Below, piece after piece: positions 1-11,814 of a stretch of DNA of 64,000 nucleotides. The notes beneath the pieces were generated by a model that saw only the letters and a program-made list of their open reading frames with translations, was not told where the DNA came from and did no database searches. The stretch lies in contig CM029387.1 of NCBI GenBank assembly GCA_017165825.1, positions 16,479,311-16,543,310 of the forward strand, in the 5' to 3' direction. The position numbers and the translations under genes are program-made. The DNA comes from Hepsetus odoe. Taxonomy: Eukaryota; Chordata; Actinopteri; Characiformes; Hepsetidae. Numbering within the stretch: position 1 is the stretch's first letter; the number at the start of each line of letters is the position of its first letter.

Positions 1-204
1 ACAATTACAGTTATGTAATGTTTTGCTAGAAAACATTGTTATAAAATTTGTTGCAGAATTCAGTTTTTATTAACAGTACTGGGTAACGGACTGGTGCCAC
101 CTCTGATGAATGTCACCAGTGTAAGGGATTCCAGCTGCCTGTGTTTGTGAGGGGCTCACAGTGTTGGGTGATGGTCCGTCATGCTTGGTTGGTTGTTTTT
201 GCAG

Positions 205-354
205 CCAGAGGTGGAGGAGGGAGCGATACAGCCCAAACCCCAAAGAGTTCCCCCGGAGGTCAAACCCAAACCACACACCCCTCCCCCGATCTGTGCCTCT
301 GCCGCTCGAGACGAGGAGGATGATGATGAAGATAAGATCATAGCAGAGCTACAG
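205..354 (+). CDS. kiaa1217: kiaa1217 exon a (50 codons)
   Basis: The acceptor follows a T-rich tract ending TTTTTGCAG and the donor is CAG|GTGAGT. Encodes a proline-rich stretch followed by an acidic run (DEEDDDED) and KIIAELQ. Phase 0 at both ends. The sequence before it (1-204) looks like the upstream intron; I see no other exon there. Confidence 0.8.
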
Positions 355-3300
355 GTGAGTTAACCTCAGCCATGTCTACTGCACACACACATACAAACAC
401 ATGCGACTGCACCTGCTGAGATAAAAGGTGGGCTGAATGAAATCTGCATTAGCGTTGAATATCACGCATGTGGGAATGGGCAAACACAGGGGCAGGGCAG
501 AGGTATTTTAGAAGAAACGCATTCAACCCTCAAAGGGTCAAACCTTTGCTGATGTTTCCATACAAACATGTTTCTACGCTCATGTTTAACTCAATCTCCC
601 CAACGTGTTGTCTGTTCTGCCCTCTAGTGGAGTTTTTTTGGCCATTTGACAAAATAAAAGTGAAGGCAAGCAGTGTTTTTATTCAAATTTCCTAAAAATC
701 AACCCACACCCGAATCAAACAAGCCTCCAGGAGCATCCAGGGATGAGGTTTTGGATGATAAAGTTTAGGAACAGCAGGGATAAGAGGGAATTCCCAACAC
801 AAAATGAAAAGCAAAAAGGTGTGCAATTAAAAAATTGATCTGATTCGTACCTCTGTGTGAAGTTCTCAAGTGTGATACCTTAGTGTGGTGCTCTCAAATC
901 TAAATAAACAGTTCTAATGCCTGAGTAGGCAATAAAAACAAACTTACCAGCCATTGGTTTTGGTTGGCACCATGACAGCAATAGCATAAGTGTTGTTTTT
1001 GTTACTGTTTGTCACCACACTTGAATTGGAAAGTTTAGGCATGTCATGGCATGAGGTGCCACAGCATGCTACTTTGTGGTTAACGGCTGCACATTTTGCT
1101 GTATTCAGATCAGAGTATGCCTATATATAAAGCCATTCAAATGCAATTAGCATCTGATCAAAAAAGCAAAGAATAATATCAATTGCAGATATAAGTGATG
1201 CTGTCTCTAACTTTAAATACTGAGTTATTAACAAAGGACACTATATCTAGATTATAAAATATGCACCATGCATTGAACATGTTATACACAGAAGTGAAGT
1301 GAGTAGAGTTGAAGTGGTAAATTTAAGGGTTGTGCAATATAAATAATAATGATCTGTAAAAAGTGACAGGTTTAGTATGTAGGAGAATGGTGCAAAATAA
1401 AAGTGCAGAGACGGTGCAGTAATGTTAGCGCTGTGATGTGGAGTTCAGCAGGGTTACAGCCCCAGGGAGGAAGCTTCTCATGGGCCTGCTGATGCGAAGC
1501 GGATACTCCTATAAATGCATGCCAAATGGGAATGGTTTTGTAGAATATATATTCATATGCAAATGTTTTGTCCCCCTTGCCAAATTCTCTACTTGTTATT
1601 CCTCTACAGAACACACTTTATTTGCAGAATTTGCACTTTTTTATAAAATATGTGACCTATCCAAGTTAAACTTAAAGAACAATTAAGTTTTTCCAATTTG
1701 TTAAATAAATACAAATTGTGCCGTACAATAAAAAAGCCCTATTTTGTCAGAATGATGTTTCCTGAATGTAATGTGATATGTAATGGATTATTTTCAGTAA
1801 GAAAAACAACAAAACATGCCATTTGACGGGGTGTCCAAACATTTGCATATGACTGTTAAGTTTTTTGATACATCTCAGGTTACCAGTAACACATGGACCC
1901 ATGTCTCCCAGTCTTATATGGGTCCAAACTTATGTTCCACCTAAACAACACTGCACCTTAAATTTAGGGAAGGTTATTACGTGATCGGCCCAAGAAAGAA
2001 ATAACACTCTCCCACACAATCCCATTTTGGATAAGACTTGCTCATCGAACATGGCGGCAAAAGCCAGGTCAGTAGCCTAATCTGTACACATTCTGATCCA
2101 GGTGTTTGAGAAGTGCCCGGTTAAAGATTTAGAGCCAAGATATGTGGTTGATCTGACCACCCACAAGCTCCCAGACACTGAGGCAGCCTTCTCTCTCTCC
2201 TCATATGACCCAAAGGTAAAAGACAACCCTGCAGCCCCACCTACTGGATCCCTGCTGGATTTTTGCTGTTACTAACATCTGACCTCTGTTTGGCTTTAAC
2301 CATGGCTGAGTGGCTGCAGTGAGTGTACTGTAGACATGCAAGTGTGCATCTAACCTTGCTCTAACATTCATATAATTTTAATCCCCATGTTTAGGGCCAA
2401 GGCCAGATCTGTAAGAGAGGGATGGTAAGCAGAGGGATTAGGTGGGGTGGTTTTAACTGGTGAATGTCAAAGACTGAGAATGTTCAACAGAGGGCCTGTT
2501 CAGTACATGAGAGTGAAATGGGTTAACAGTCACAACGTGTCCTAAGGAAGGTCTAGACATCTTCAAAGCTGTATTCAGCTTGACAAAGATCAAATGATAA
2601 AATCAAATAAAATTATCAATAATAAATTATATGCGTGTGTATATAAGATATATAATATGAATTATATATGAATATATTATTTTTATTTTGTGTTATTATT
2701 ATTATTATTGTTATTATTACTTAGTGTGTGTATGTATTTTTTTTTCCTTTTATTTTTATTAGATATTATCTATTTTTTTATCTATTGAAGGGTTTTCATA
2801 TATCCCTCATATGTATGTAGGCTCTTAACTGCATGTATCTAATCCCACTTTTTAGGTCCTCCAGGAATACTGGATGCATTCGTTAACCTTCTCTTTTCCA
2901 TTAGGACTCTATCCATTCCCTAATAAAATGACAGTTATTTTTCTCCTGAATTAAATCTAAGATCTTCAATATATTGCATGAAATAAGTCTTAAGCTTTAA
3001 ATTTCACACAACAATGTTGGTCAAAGTACTTGTAGTGTTGATTTCTGAAATGTGAATCTAGACATAGTCTCTAGAGGGAAAAACCTTGATGTGGTACTTT
3101 TACACACAGATTTAAGCGGTTATTGTTCACCTATTCAACAAAATGTTATTTGACCAATGAAGCTCAAACTTTTGCATCCTGCTATATGTAATATCAAGGA
3201 ATTTTAACTGCTGATTAAATACATTTGACTGGTTTGAAGAGGAATTACAAATGTAGATGAAATTGTGGATGGCGCCATTTATCTGTTCATTTAAGAATAC

Positions 3301-6300
3301 GTCATGACTGGTTTTACCTGTGAGAAATTGCCCATTTTTATTCTATCCTTTAAAAATGTTAGAACACAGTTCAACATTGCGAAGATGGAAAACGCACTCC
3401 CAATGCTTCAGCTGGCTCTGGGGTAAAGCATTTTTTCTTCATTTGCTGTTAATTCTTCCAGTGTCTATACAGTTTCAATAACATAATATTTGAAAAAAAA
3501 CAATCCCTCTCTTTATCAGGTTATATATTACATCACTGGCACGGCAAACATGCCCAGCAATGATCTACCTAAAGAACCTGAAGTCCAAAAAGAGTCAGAA
3601 GAAGGAATCATTTCTTCCTCAAAGGTGGCGAATCTGAACACTTCTGACTTTTCCCAACGGCCGAACACACTAACATCAAATAACATAATTTTAGATTCTC
3701 CTAAATCAGTGGAGAAAGCTCAGATGGATTCAAATGATGCTCAGCAGATATCTGTAAGCCTTGTTAAGTCACTGAAGGATACCTGTGTGTCTGAGGATGA
3801 TGCAGTTTTTGTTCTGAAAGAAACCTCAGCTGAGAGTATCACACATATACAAGAAAAGCAAGTGGTTTCAGCTTCTGAAATCCATATTGTCCCAGCGACA
3901 GTAACAGTCCCATCTAACCGTGTTGCAACTGAGGTGCAGAAACCGGACTCTTCAGTGGTATCTCAAGCTCCAGTAATGTCAGAGGAGAATAAATGCCAGG
4001 AGATTGAGAAGCAGATGATGATGAGGCAATCTAGAAGCTGCAACAGGTATTCAGAAGATGCCAGCTTAAGCCCTGACCTTCCTGGAGAGGAGGCCCCACC
4101 TCCACCCCCACCTGACAACATTGCTTTCATGATCACTAAAACCAAAGTGAAGGCTCTGTCCAATGGAGAGTACCAGGAGCTAGTCAGCTCCAAAGGCCAA
4201 GATGTTGAAACTGTTAAAGTAGGAACAGACACAAACACATCTGGCCCAGAAGATGGCGGGTTCAGTAGGAAACCCGTCATCATCGTCTTTGATGAGCCTA
4301 TGGACATCCGACAGGCATATAAGCGTCTCTCCACCATCTTCGAGTGCGAGGAAGAACTGGACAAGATGCTGTCAGAGGAACCCATTGATGAGGAGACCGA
4401 GGAGGTTGAAGAAGAAGAGACAAATTTGCAGAAAAAGGTAACGACCAGGGCTGGCACAGAGGGTGAACGCGGGCCAATGGGAAAAGCAGATGGTAGTGGT
4501 AATCATGTTCCACTGCCTGGTCAACAGCAGACCCCCACAGATTGCTCTTCCCAAGAGTCAGAGAACGGATCCAGAATAGATGTTGCGGGTGATGCGAAGC
4601 AAGAGGCTAAAAAGAAATTTAAGTTAAAGTTTCCCAAGAAGCAGTTAGCAGCTATTGGCCAAGCCCTCCGCACTGGTACCAAAACAGGTAAAAAGACCCT
4701 GCAGGTGGTAGTTTATGAAGATGAAGAGGAACCTGATGGTACACTGAGGCAAGCAAGGGAAGCTAAAAGGTTTGAGATCAAATCCCAAGTCATACCTTCT
4801 AGTCCCATCACCTCTACCAGCACCACTTTGCAAACTAACACCATCAATCCAACAGCCTCTGAAAGACAGACGAACGAGATCTGTGAAACCACATACAAAA
4901 CCTTAGACAGCCTAGAGGAGACAATTAAGCAACTTGAAACCACCATTAGCGACATGGACCCTGCACTGTCCCCTGAAACTTCACGTAAAGATTTAAACAC
5001 CAAGAGAATCGCTGCTCAAGCAGCACAAGTTGATGGGAGTCCCTCAATGAGACCAACTCCTCAGGCACCAAAGCCCCAAAAATCTCCAGAAAGAAAGAAG
5101 GCCAAAGCACAGTCCACCTCTCGATCTTCTTCCAGCTCCTCCAGTTCCAGTGGCACTAAACAGGTCACTCATTTCAGCTCATATCCACTCCTGTCGGTGG
5201 CTTGGGTTTTGCTCTAAGGGTTTGCTGCTCTAACCACTGACTTAAATTGATTGTGAATGTGTTTTGTAGGTGCCTGTGGGGGAAATTTACATTCGGGAAC
5301 CCTCTCTGCTTTGTCCTGTGTGTGATTTTTCAGTTGCCATGATTTGTGGAGTGAGGTGTCTTGATGGACTTGCTGTCCTTGCCTTTACCACTTCCCTTTG
5401 GCTGCAAGTCCGGGGTGGTGAAGGCTCTTCTCTATTCAAATGACTGGCCTTATGTGATTAATGACTTCACTGTGCATGCTGTGTTGTTGGGGGAAATGTT
5501 GGTTCACTTAAGCATGCTTGGCTGTTCTTTCCTGGACCTTAGAATGTTCTTTCTAATCCAAAAATCTCACAAAGCTGCTGTTCTCACTGTGTTATATGAC
5601 TGTAATTCACTTTCAGCTTGTCTTACTTTGTTCCCTTCTGATTTTTTTTTTCTTGCAGAACACAAATGGTTCTCCTTCCTCGAGTCGAATTTCCTCACCT
5701 AAATCTCGCCAGCAAGCAGGAAGTGCTGACAAAACCGGCAAACCCCAAAAGATCCAGGACTCCCAGAGGCAATTCCGACAGGTAGTTTTACTGTAGGGCT
5801 GCCTGTGTGAGGGACTTTCATCTCATGGCCTAAAGATGCAGACGCGTGATGTCCCATGGCGTCTTGTGGACTGTGAATTTGTTTTTTCGTTAAGTGGATC
5901 TGCGTGGATCAGCTGTGATGTGCCATTTTCCTCTGTCTCTCTGGCAATGACACTTCCCCTAAACATCTCTCCTTAAACCATTCCTGTTTACCATCCATTG
6001 TACCTGCAGGCATGCCCATCACAATGGACACACACCCCAAAGTGCATTGTTCTGTGTGAGGTGAGGGAGTGGGGAATAGTTACAAATACTAAAAAGATGT
6101 TGATTTGGAAGGGTAATGTCAGCGTGCATCATGCATTGCCAGAGGTGTTTTTTGCTTTTCCTGATGTGCTGTTTTTACAAGTAAATCATGCAACAACACC
6201 ACCACTTCTACCTTAATCTCTTGAAAGAGTATTTTTTGCTGGTTTATTATGACTAAGTATATGGATTGACATTTACACTTTCCTGCCTTTGTGTTTCCGT

Positions 6301-6887
6301 ACTTGACGCTGCGTGTCTTCCGGCATGTTTGTTTGCAGGCTAACTGGAGCACTGTCACAACTCGTGGGAGTAGTAAACATGCTTTCCTTGCTTTGCCTAC
6401 ATCTAAGATCCCAGCCTTTTGTCCTAGTTCAGGGAAAGGCAGCACCGCATCCATTCCTGTCTCAAACGCATCTAAGCGTACTAATCATCTCTCTCCCTGC
6501 TCTAAGTCCTCTGTCCCGTGTCTTAACCTAAGGCAGCCTGGCCAAAGCCAAACCCCTCCTTCTAACGAGTCCCTGAGAGTCCCCACTCCTTCACAGCGGG
6601 TCAAAGGTTACGGACTGTCCCTGTCAGCACATACCCATGGTATCCAGTCCAGCTACTATTCCTCTTCTTCCTCATCCTCATCCCACTCCTCCTCTTCATC
6701 AGTGTCTCCAACCTCCACTTCTTCCTCCTCATCCCCCTCTTCCCCTTCGCTCCTCTCCCCCACCAAAGTGAGCCGCACCAATCGACCTGCACATATCCTT
6801 GGCTTTAGCAGTCCAAAACTGGAGCCTGGCCCCACCAGCAGCAGCCCAGCCACTGTACCAGCGCCGACCTCAAAGGACATGGCATAA
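205..6887 (+). CDS. kiaa1217: KIAA1217/sickle tail (SKT) homologue, 3' five coding exons, partial gene
   Basis: Spliced gene entering from the left edge. Coding exons are 205-354, 2102-2215, 3520-5163, 5659-5781 and 6339-6887, all in phase 0, giving 858 residues plus a stop. Recognised from remembered similarity to human KIAA1217: the DEPMDIRQAYKRLSTIF block, the FKLKFPKKQLAAIGQALRTG basic block, KTLDSLEETIKQLETTISDM near the C-terminus, and the SKIPAFCPSSGKG segment of the last exon. SKT and its paralogue SRCIN1 (p140Cap) are scaffold proteins linked to the cytoskeleton and Src signalling; KIAA1217 is linked to notochord and intervertebral disc development. The visible part is mostly low complexity: acidic, proline-rich and serine-rich, with a short predicted coiled coil. 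The family N-terminus lies outside the window. SRCIN1 shares several of these blocks, so a paralogue assignment is possible, but the C-terminal exons fit KIAA1217 better. Confidence 0.83.
355..2101 (+). other. kiaa1217: kiaa1217 intron with repeat relics
   Basis: Intron between exons a and b. About 1260-1500 resembles a degraded LINE-associated repeat: 'gttcagcagggttacagccc' followed by a 'gggaggaagctt' motif, as in many teleost repeats. About 1820-1850 ends in a Tc1-MITE-like 'ggtgtccaaacatttgcata'. No further coding signal was seen. Confidence 0.5.
2102..2215 (+). CDS. kiaa1217: kiaa1217 exon b (38 codons)
   Basis: Acceptor ATCCAG|GTG, donor AAG|GTAAAA. Encodes VFEKCPVKDLEPRYVVDL, then a segment ending SLSSYDPK. 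It joins exon a and exon c in phase 0. It was found by reading between the larger exons and is too short to stand out as an open frame. The remaining intron, 2216-3519, is AT-rich with a short TTA microsatellite near 2690-2720. Confidence 0.8.
3520..5163 (+). CDS. kiaa1217: kiaa1217 large internal exon c (548 codons)
   Basis: The acceptor TTTATCAG|GTTATATATTAC opens the exon in phase 0 at VIYYITG, and it ends at CAG|GTCACT. It carries polyproline (EAPPPPPPDN), the conserved DEPMDIRQAYKRLSTIFECE block followed by an acidic tail, the basic FKLKFPKKQLA block, the TLQVVVYEDEEE strand and the predicted coiled coil around KTLDSLEETIKQLET, then a serine-rich end. The 3' donor GTCACT is weak. The internal AAG|GTAACG at 4437/4438 is a stronger in-phase donor. 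The open frame runs past the exon to 5217 in both directions of use, so the true borders depend on RNA evidence. Confidence 0.85.
5659..5781 (+). CDS. kiaa1217: kiaa1217 exon d (41 codons)
   Basis: A long T tract ends in TTGCAG, then AACACAAATGG; the donor is CAG|GTAGTT. Encodes NTNGSPSSSRISSPKSRQQA, then KTGKPQKIQDSQRQFRQ, which matches the 'DKPGKQSKLQDPRQYRQ' type segment of human KIAA1217. Phase 0 at both ends. Confidence 0.82.
6339..6887 (+). CDS. kiaa1217: kiaa1217 terminal coding exon e (182 codons and stop)
   Basis: Acceptor TTTGCAG|GCTAACTGG; stop TAA at 6885-6887. Very rich in serine, threonine and proline, with a serine run of about 30 residues near the middle encoded by TCC/TCT/TCA. 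The conserved anchor is TSKIPAFCPSSGKG near its start. Predicted disordered tail; no enzymatic motif. Confidence 0.83.
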   Translation, partial: ANWSTVTTRGSSKHAFLALPTSKIPAFCPSSGKGSTASIPVSNASKRTNHLSPCSKSSVPCLNLRQPGQSQTPPSNESLRVPTPSQRVKGYGLSLSAHTHGIQSSYYSSSSSSSSHSSSSSVSPTSTSSSSSPSSPSLLSPTKVSRTNRPAHILGFSSPKLEPGPTSSSPATVPAPTSKDMA

Positions 6888-8860
6888 TACTTTTGTTCCT
6901 GGATCATCTGTGTGGGAGTGACGAGTGATGATCTGTCACATAACACACTGCCTGTGAAAAGTTTGCAGACAACCTACATTTTTTTTTTTTTTTTGCAAAG
7001 CAATGTTTCATATTCAGTCTTCTGTTTCATTTCCTTAAAAACAATATATTTGCTATTACTTTAGACAGATGTTCATCAAAGTGTCTTTATTAGAAAGAAG
7101 ATCGGGTTTTGCCTAAGGAAGGATCTGACAAATTTCCAAAGAGTTTTTGTGATAACGCATTGAAACAAGCTTGACTGAGTGTCATTTTTCTCAAGATAGC
7201 ACTGTCCTCAATTTTATCAGATCATTATTGCAAACTAACACAAAAACATTCATTTGTTTGAAAAGTGAGGTGTGCTCAAACTTTTGATGGATAGTGTATA
7301 TGCCACTGACCTAAGTTAACTTTAGTGGTGATGCTTTAACAGTCATTTAATTGTAGGTACCCAGTAAACGGTTAATAGGAAATTATTTATGAAACATGAT
7401 GGTACATTTTTTTGATAATCAGTGCTAGGTGGTTCTGTTTAGTAAAAAAGACACATGAATGAAATTACATAGTGTTACAGGTTATTTACCTGTTGTTACC
7501 TAGCAACAAATCAAATCTAGCCTGTAAAAGAACTCCAGACAAACACCTGCAAAGATATTTTCCAGAGTTGCCCTTTTACACATAGCATACAGCAGATTTT
7601 CCGTTTTGGATGCGTTCTCACATACTGGGAATAGTCTGTGTGGTTAAGCTGAAGGGTGGCACTTCAGCAGAGCACGCAGAACCAAACAACCAAGTCTCTT
7701 GCCATTCCTTGAATTTCCCATCAGCCTTTACTCACAGACTTATGCCCCTTCTTTAGCCTTGGATGTTTGCTCTCTTCCAGTTTCCCCTTCCCCATTTCAG
7801 TGCTTAGTTAGGATGCTGTGGTTCCTACTATAATTTCACCACATTACACAGCACTTTTCCAGTTAATAGCTAGAACCCGTTCAGCATTTTGCAATACTGC
7901 TTCAAAATTTACCATCATGTTTTCCAAAATAATTCTGCATTACTTTATCTTTTTGTATCCCGTATTTACCTGACTAATGCTTAGAACATGGGTTTCTATT
8001 AATAAAAGCTCTTAGGGTTGTGGTCTTTGTCGGTGTTGTGATTACACACTGTTTCTGATTTTTTTTTTTTTTCTTTTCTTAATTCACATACTTGCTTGCA
8101 GCATAACCGCGAGATATAACTCTAGATCTAGTCCTAGATATGGTGCTTCTGAACAAGAGGTTTTTTTTTGTTGTTGTTTTTTAAGTGAGGGATCAGTTTG
8201 AACGGATAGTATCAGATTTATTTTTTATAAAAGTTTGAGAATTATATCGTTTAAGCTCACTATCTACATGTAAAAAGTATTTTTGAAAATGGAACATAGA
8301 GATAGTATATTTCCATCTATTTTGTTTTAAGTTGCCGAGTAGATATCAACCATAGAATAACTTAAATTCTTGAACTGCCTGTTTATAAAAGAGTTAGCAG
8401 CATTTAAGGAGATTTAATCTCGGGTTTCAGTACAGTTTTGACTAACACTCACACGGGTCGATCCTATGTGGCCTGCTTTTTTGTTGTTTCTTTTTTCAAC
8501 TATAATACCAAAGTTGGTTTGTTCATTTAAAACTATACTATAAATAATGTTAAACACTATGTAGAGTGAGTGTGTGTGATAGCAATAAGGTATTTCCAGT
8601 AGTTCATTGCATTGATTCTAAAGGCTTGTGTCAAAAGGCCCAAATTAGTGGCATTATGTACTAAGAGGCATTCATGTTTGCATCTGGCCAGAGTTCACTC
8701 CTTGCATGTCTTCTGCCTATTTCATCGTTTTAAAAAAATCTTTGCACAAAGAAATGCTGTAAATATTTTCTCTGGTTTTGTAAAACTGTATGATGTACAA
8801 ATGCTGTGCAGGAAAGCTTGTCAAACGGTGTGTGTGGAATAAAGGGCTGTCTGCTTTAGC
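6888..8860 (+). other. kiaa1217: probable kiaa1217 3' UTR
   Basis: Noncoding sequence after the stop. Possible poly(A) signals AATAAA lie at 8001-8006 and 8838-8843; a Pumilio-type TGTAAATA lies at 8758-8765. The 8.6-8.85 kb end has balanced composition and looks like a real mRNA end, but where the transcript stops cannot be read from DNA alone. Confidence 0.45.
6943..7302. mobile_element. Tc1-like MITE in the kiaa1217 3' UTR
   Basis: The left end 'ctgcctgtgaaaagtttgca' and the reverse complement of the right end 'cactatccatcaaaagtttg' are imperfect inverted repeats about 360 bp apart, close to TA dinucleotides. There is no coding capacity inside, so this is a non-autonomous element. A poly(T) run of about 16 lies just inside the left end. 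Confidence 0.5.
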
Positions 8861-9950
8861 ACTGTTTCCCTGGAAGCCGGCAATTGTTTGTGCTAAAAAA
8901 AATTATTTTGGAGATGATGAAAAAGGAACATTTAATTCATTCTTCATAGAAATATCTATCTATCTTCATAGATATCCTTCCAGAATATCACCACATTGTT
9001 AAAAACCTTTTGATAAAATTGAGGCAAAGGAAATCATGGTCTTAGAAGCTGCTTTTTTCAAAACAGGCCCAACAGAGGGCAGCACTTACTTACAAGTAAG
9101 ATAAACACATGGCAGTCATGGCCTTGGGCTTCATGTTCCAATTTTCCCATTTTTAATCAATTCAAATGTGCATTTTATTTGTCTGTAGACAGGAGAGCTA
9201 TACGACAACCATGAGGCGTGTAGTCACCATTATGTAGTTTCTAATCTACATAAGTATTTCGATTTATGCCATTAGACTAATAAACAAGACAAGTGGAAGA
9301 CTAATAAGCAGGAGGGTTAGAAATAGCTTCCTTCCAAAGAACCTTGACTTTAAACAGCGAAGATGTGTTAAAACTACAATTACATTTTTCACAACCTAAA
9401 CCAATCCGGTGAAATTGTAACTTCATGTGTTGCAGAACTTTAATCAACTCCAAGTTTTCAAATGTGACAGGCATGTTTCCTTTGGAACTCATCTGTCAAT
9501 CACTAAGAGCATCTGCCAAGTGCTGTAAACTGGCACCATGTAGCTTTGAATGCACGAAAATATTTCCATGTTACTGGTTTTCTTCCCCCCACAGACTTGG
9601 CAAAGGACAACTGGGGGTGAAGCTTAATGAAAATGTGCTTTAGAAACAATGTGCTCATGTGACAAATGTGACTATCTGAATAGCTGTACCATATGACCAA
9701 GGCCCAACGCTGCGTTAACGTACAAATCCTCCCCCCCGCGGCTTTAAGATACCGTGACAAATTCATACGTTTAATCCTGGAAAAGCATCAAAAGTGGCAA
9801 CCCTTCATTAGCACCACGGCCGAGTGGTTTATCAAGAACCCCATTACTGTTTCCAACATTTTAACTAACAATTTAGAGAGGCTATATTGAGATATCAGAA
9901 GTACACTACAGTGGGTGTCTTTTGATAAGTGTCTTAAACAAAAGTCTTTA
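8861..9950. other. intergenic, nothing recognised
   Basis: No coding frame with convincing splice sites and no recognised repeat. Composition is moderate AT. It leads into the motif-dense block to its right. Confidence 0.4.
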
Positions 9951-10337
9951 AAAATGGGTTTAAGAAGGCTGTTTAAGAAACAGGTCCATGCCCCTTAGCA
10001 GTTCGCTCCTCTGCCCAGACACAAAAGCAATTACCATCTGATTGATGTTAGACTCATATACCTTTTAAATGTATATGGACAGCAAAATCCCTTTGAGACA
10101 AATGATTGGCACATCTATTAATTTGGATTTCTCTTTCCTCCCGTGTCACACATTACTTTTTTCCAACAGGCTCAATTTAGTTTTACATAATTCATTTAAT
10201 TGCTCATATGTATGTACTTCATTACTATTGATTTGAATGATCAAAAGATACAAAACTGCATCAAGAAACCAGGTTTAATTAGCGCGATTAAAATGCAAGG
10301 CATGGGGACATGATTTTCACTCGCATTTGGGGGAAGA

Positions 10338-10390
<53 letters not shown>

Positions 10391-11780
10391 AGACCCACAC
10401 TTTTGAAGACTCCTGAATTTTTATTCTTTTGGTTCATAATTTGATTATTATTGGTTTATGCCTGTATATGCCAGAAATTAGGATTATTTACTGTAATGAA
10501 CCTGTCTAGCCTGCCACACCGTCCTGATAAAATAAGACTAAACAACTCTACTCTGTCCACACAAAGCAATGCAGTGTCATCGTTAATTTTGTCTTCATGA
10601 AATTAGTAATTAGTGGGCTCTTTAATGAAGGATAATTAGCTCATATGCAAATTTAAGAATCAGGGAATCCCAAAGCATTGTTCTTTCTAATTAGCATGTA
10701 ATTTGTATATAATAGTACATTTACCACTAAGAAGTTAAGAGTCCAAATGCTGCAATGCTACCGACAGGGGAAAGAAAAAAAAAAGGTAATTAAAATGCAC
10801 ATCGTTTTAGCGTTTAAGGTTAATTATGCTGTCTCCTGATGTTTTATTGCAGAACATCAACAGCACAAATCTTTGAGGACATTCACAAACCAACAAGGAT
10901 CTTGCGCATGTTAATCAAAGATCTGGTCCATAATTTGCATTTTTAATTGCAATTAAACAGTCTGTCAATTACGTGACAATTAGGTACAATTCTAGTCGAG
11001 CTACGGAAACTGAAATGATTATTATGTCAGATTTTTCCAGAGCTAAGCAGCAAAACATTAGGATATATAACGCGCTTTTGTTAATTTAATATTCCACATA
11101 ATATAGGGCCTTAACTTTTTCCCCCCTGCGTGTATAAACATCCACAACAGCCAGGTTTAAATGTTTTGTCTGTTTGCTTCATTAACTTAAAACCGCATTT
11201 TACTCTAGTTTTGTGCTCTTGATACTCAGGACTAAGTCTCTTTAATAAACATGACTGGAAAAGGCAGTATTGTTACAAATGTGTTTGCTTTCCTGTCATA
11301 TTAGCTCACTAACAAACCCACAATCAACAGGGCTGATCCCCCATTGCTTAAAAACAAGAAATTTGTCAGTTTTTAGAATGTCACTGTAAGACGATCTTTT
11401 TTCCAGTAGTATTTCTGGTATATGACCTTGGCTGGGCGAGTTTTAATTTATCTGTTTTTAGAGGGCACTACCAGGGGCTCTTCCCCACACCCCAGCGCAG
11501 GGGCATGGGGAGCACCCCGGGCTAAACTGGCTGACAGCACACAATTGCCTTCTACCGGTAAGTACCCGTGACACTTCATTAACAATTAATTGAATTCCGT
11601 CTATCAGGAATACAGCTTTTAAGAGAAGACGAGAACACACACTCCACCGCATGCTCGCAAGCCCCATCAAAAGGAGATGAGATGATCAAAAGCATGTCAT
11701 AAATATAGCCTATACTAAGTTGAGGTGACAGACGGCCTTAAAGTAATGGCTGTTGGAAATAATAGAAATGTATTACATTC
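9950..11780. promoter_or_regulatory. candidate conserved noncoding (enhancer) cluster
   Basis: Apart from one homopolymer there are no transposon features. Homeodomain-type cores recur (AATTAG or TAATTA near 10277, 10602, 10632, 10690, 10787, 10820). Two octamer sites face opposite ways: ATGCAAAT at 10645-10652 and ATTTGCAT at 10933-10940. This density and repeat scarcity is typical of developmental enhancers, but no conservation test could be run here, so the call is inference. Confidence 0.35.
10342..10389 (+). repeat. poly(A) homopolymer, about 48 bp
   Basis: An uninterrupted run of A with no recognisable SINE or LINE body next to it. It may be a slippage-expanded tract or a retroposition tail whose body has decayed. 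Confidence 0.9.
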
Positions 11781-11814
11781 AGCATGTCACTGAGAACAAT
11801 GAGCTTTACGACGG

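Noticed and set aside
3963..4457. 164-codon minus-strand frame opposite the kiaa1217 large exon
   Set aside because: Serine/leucine-rich shadow of the acidic and proline-rich coding strand; no homology recognised and no splice or promoter context.
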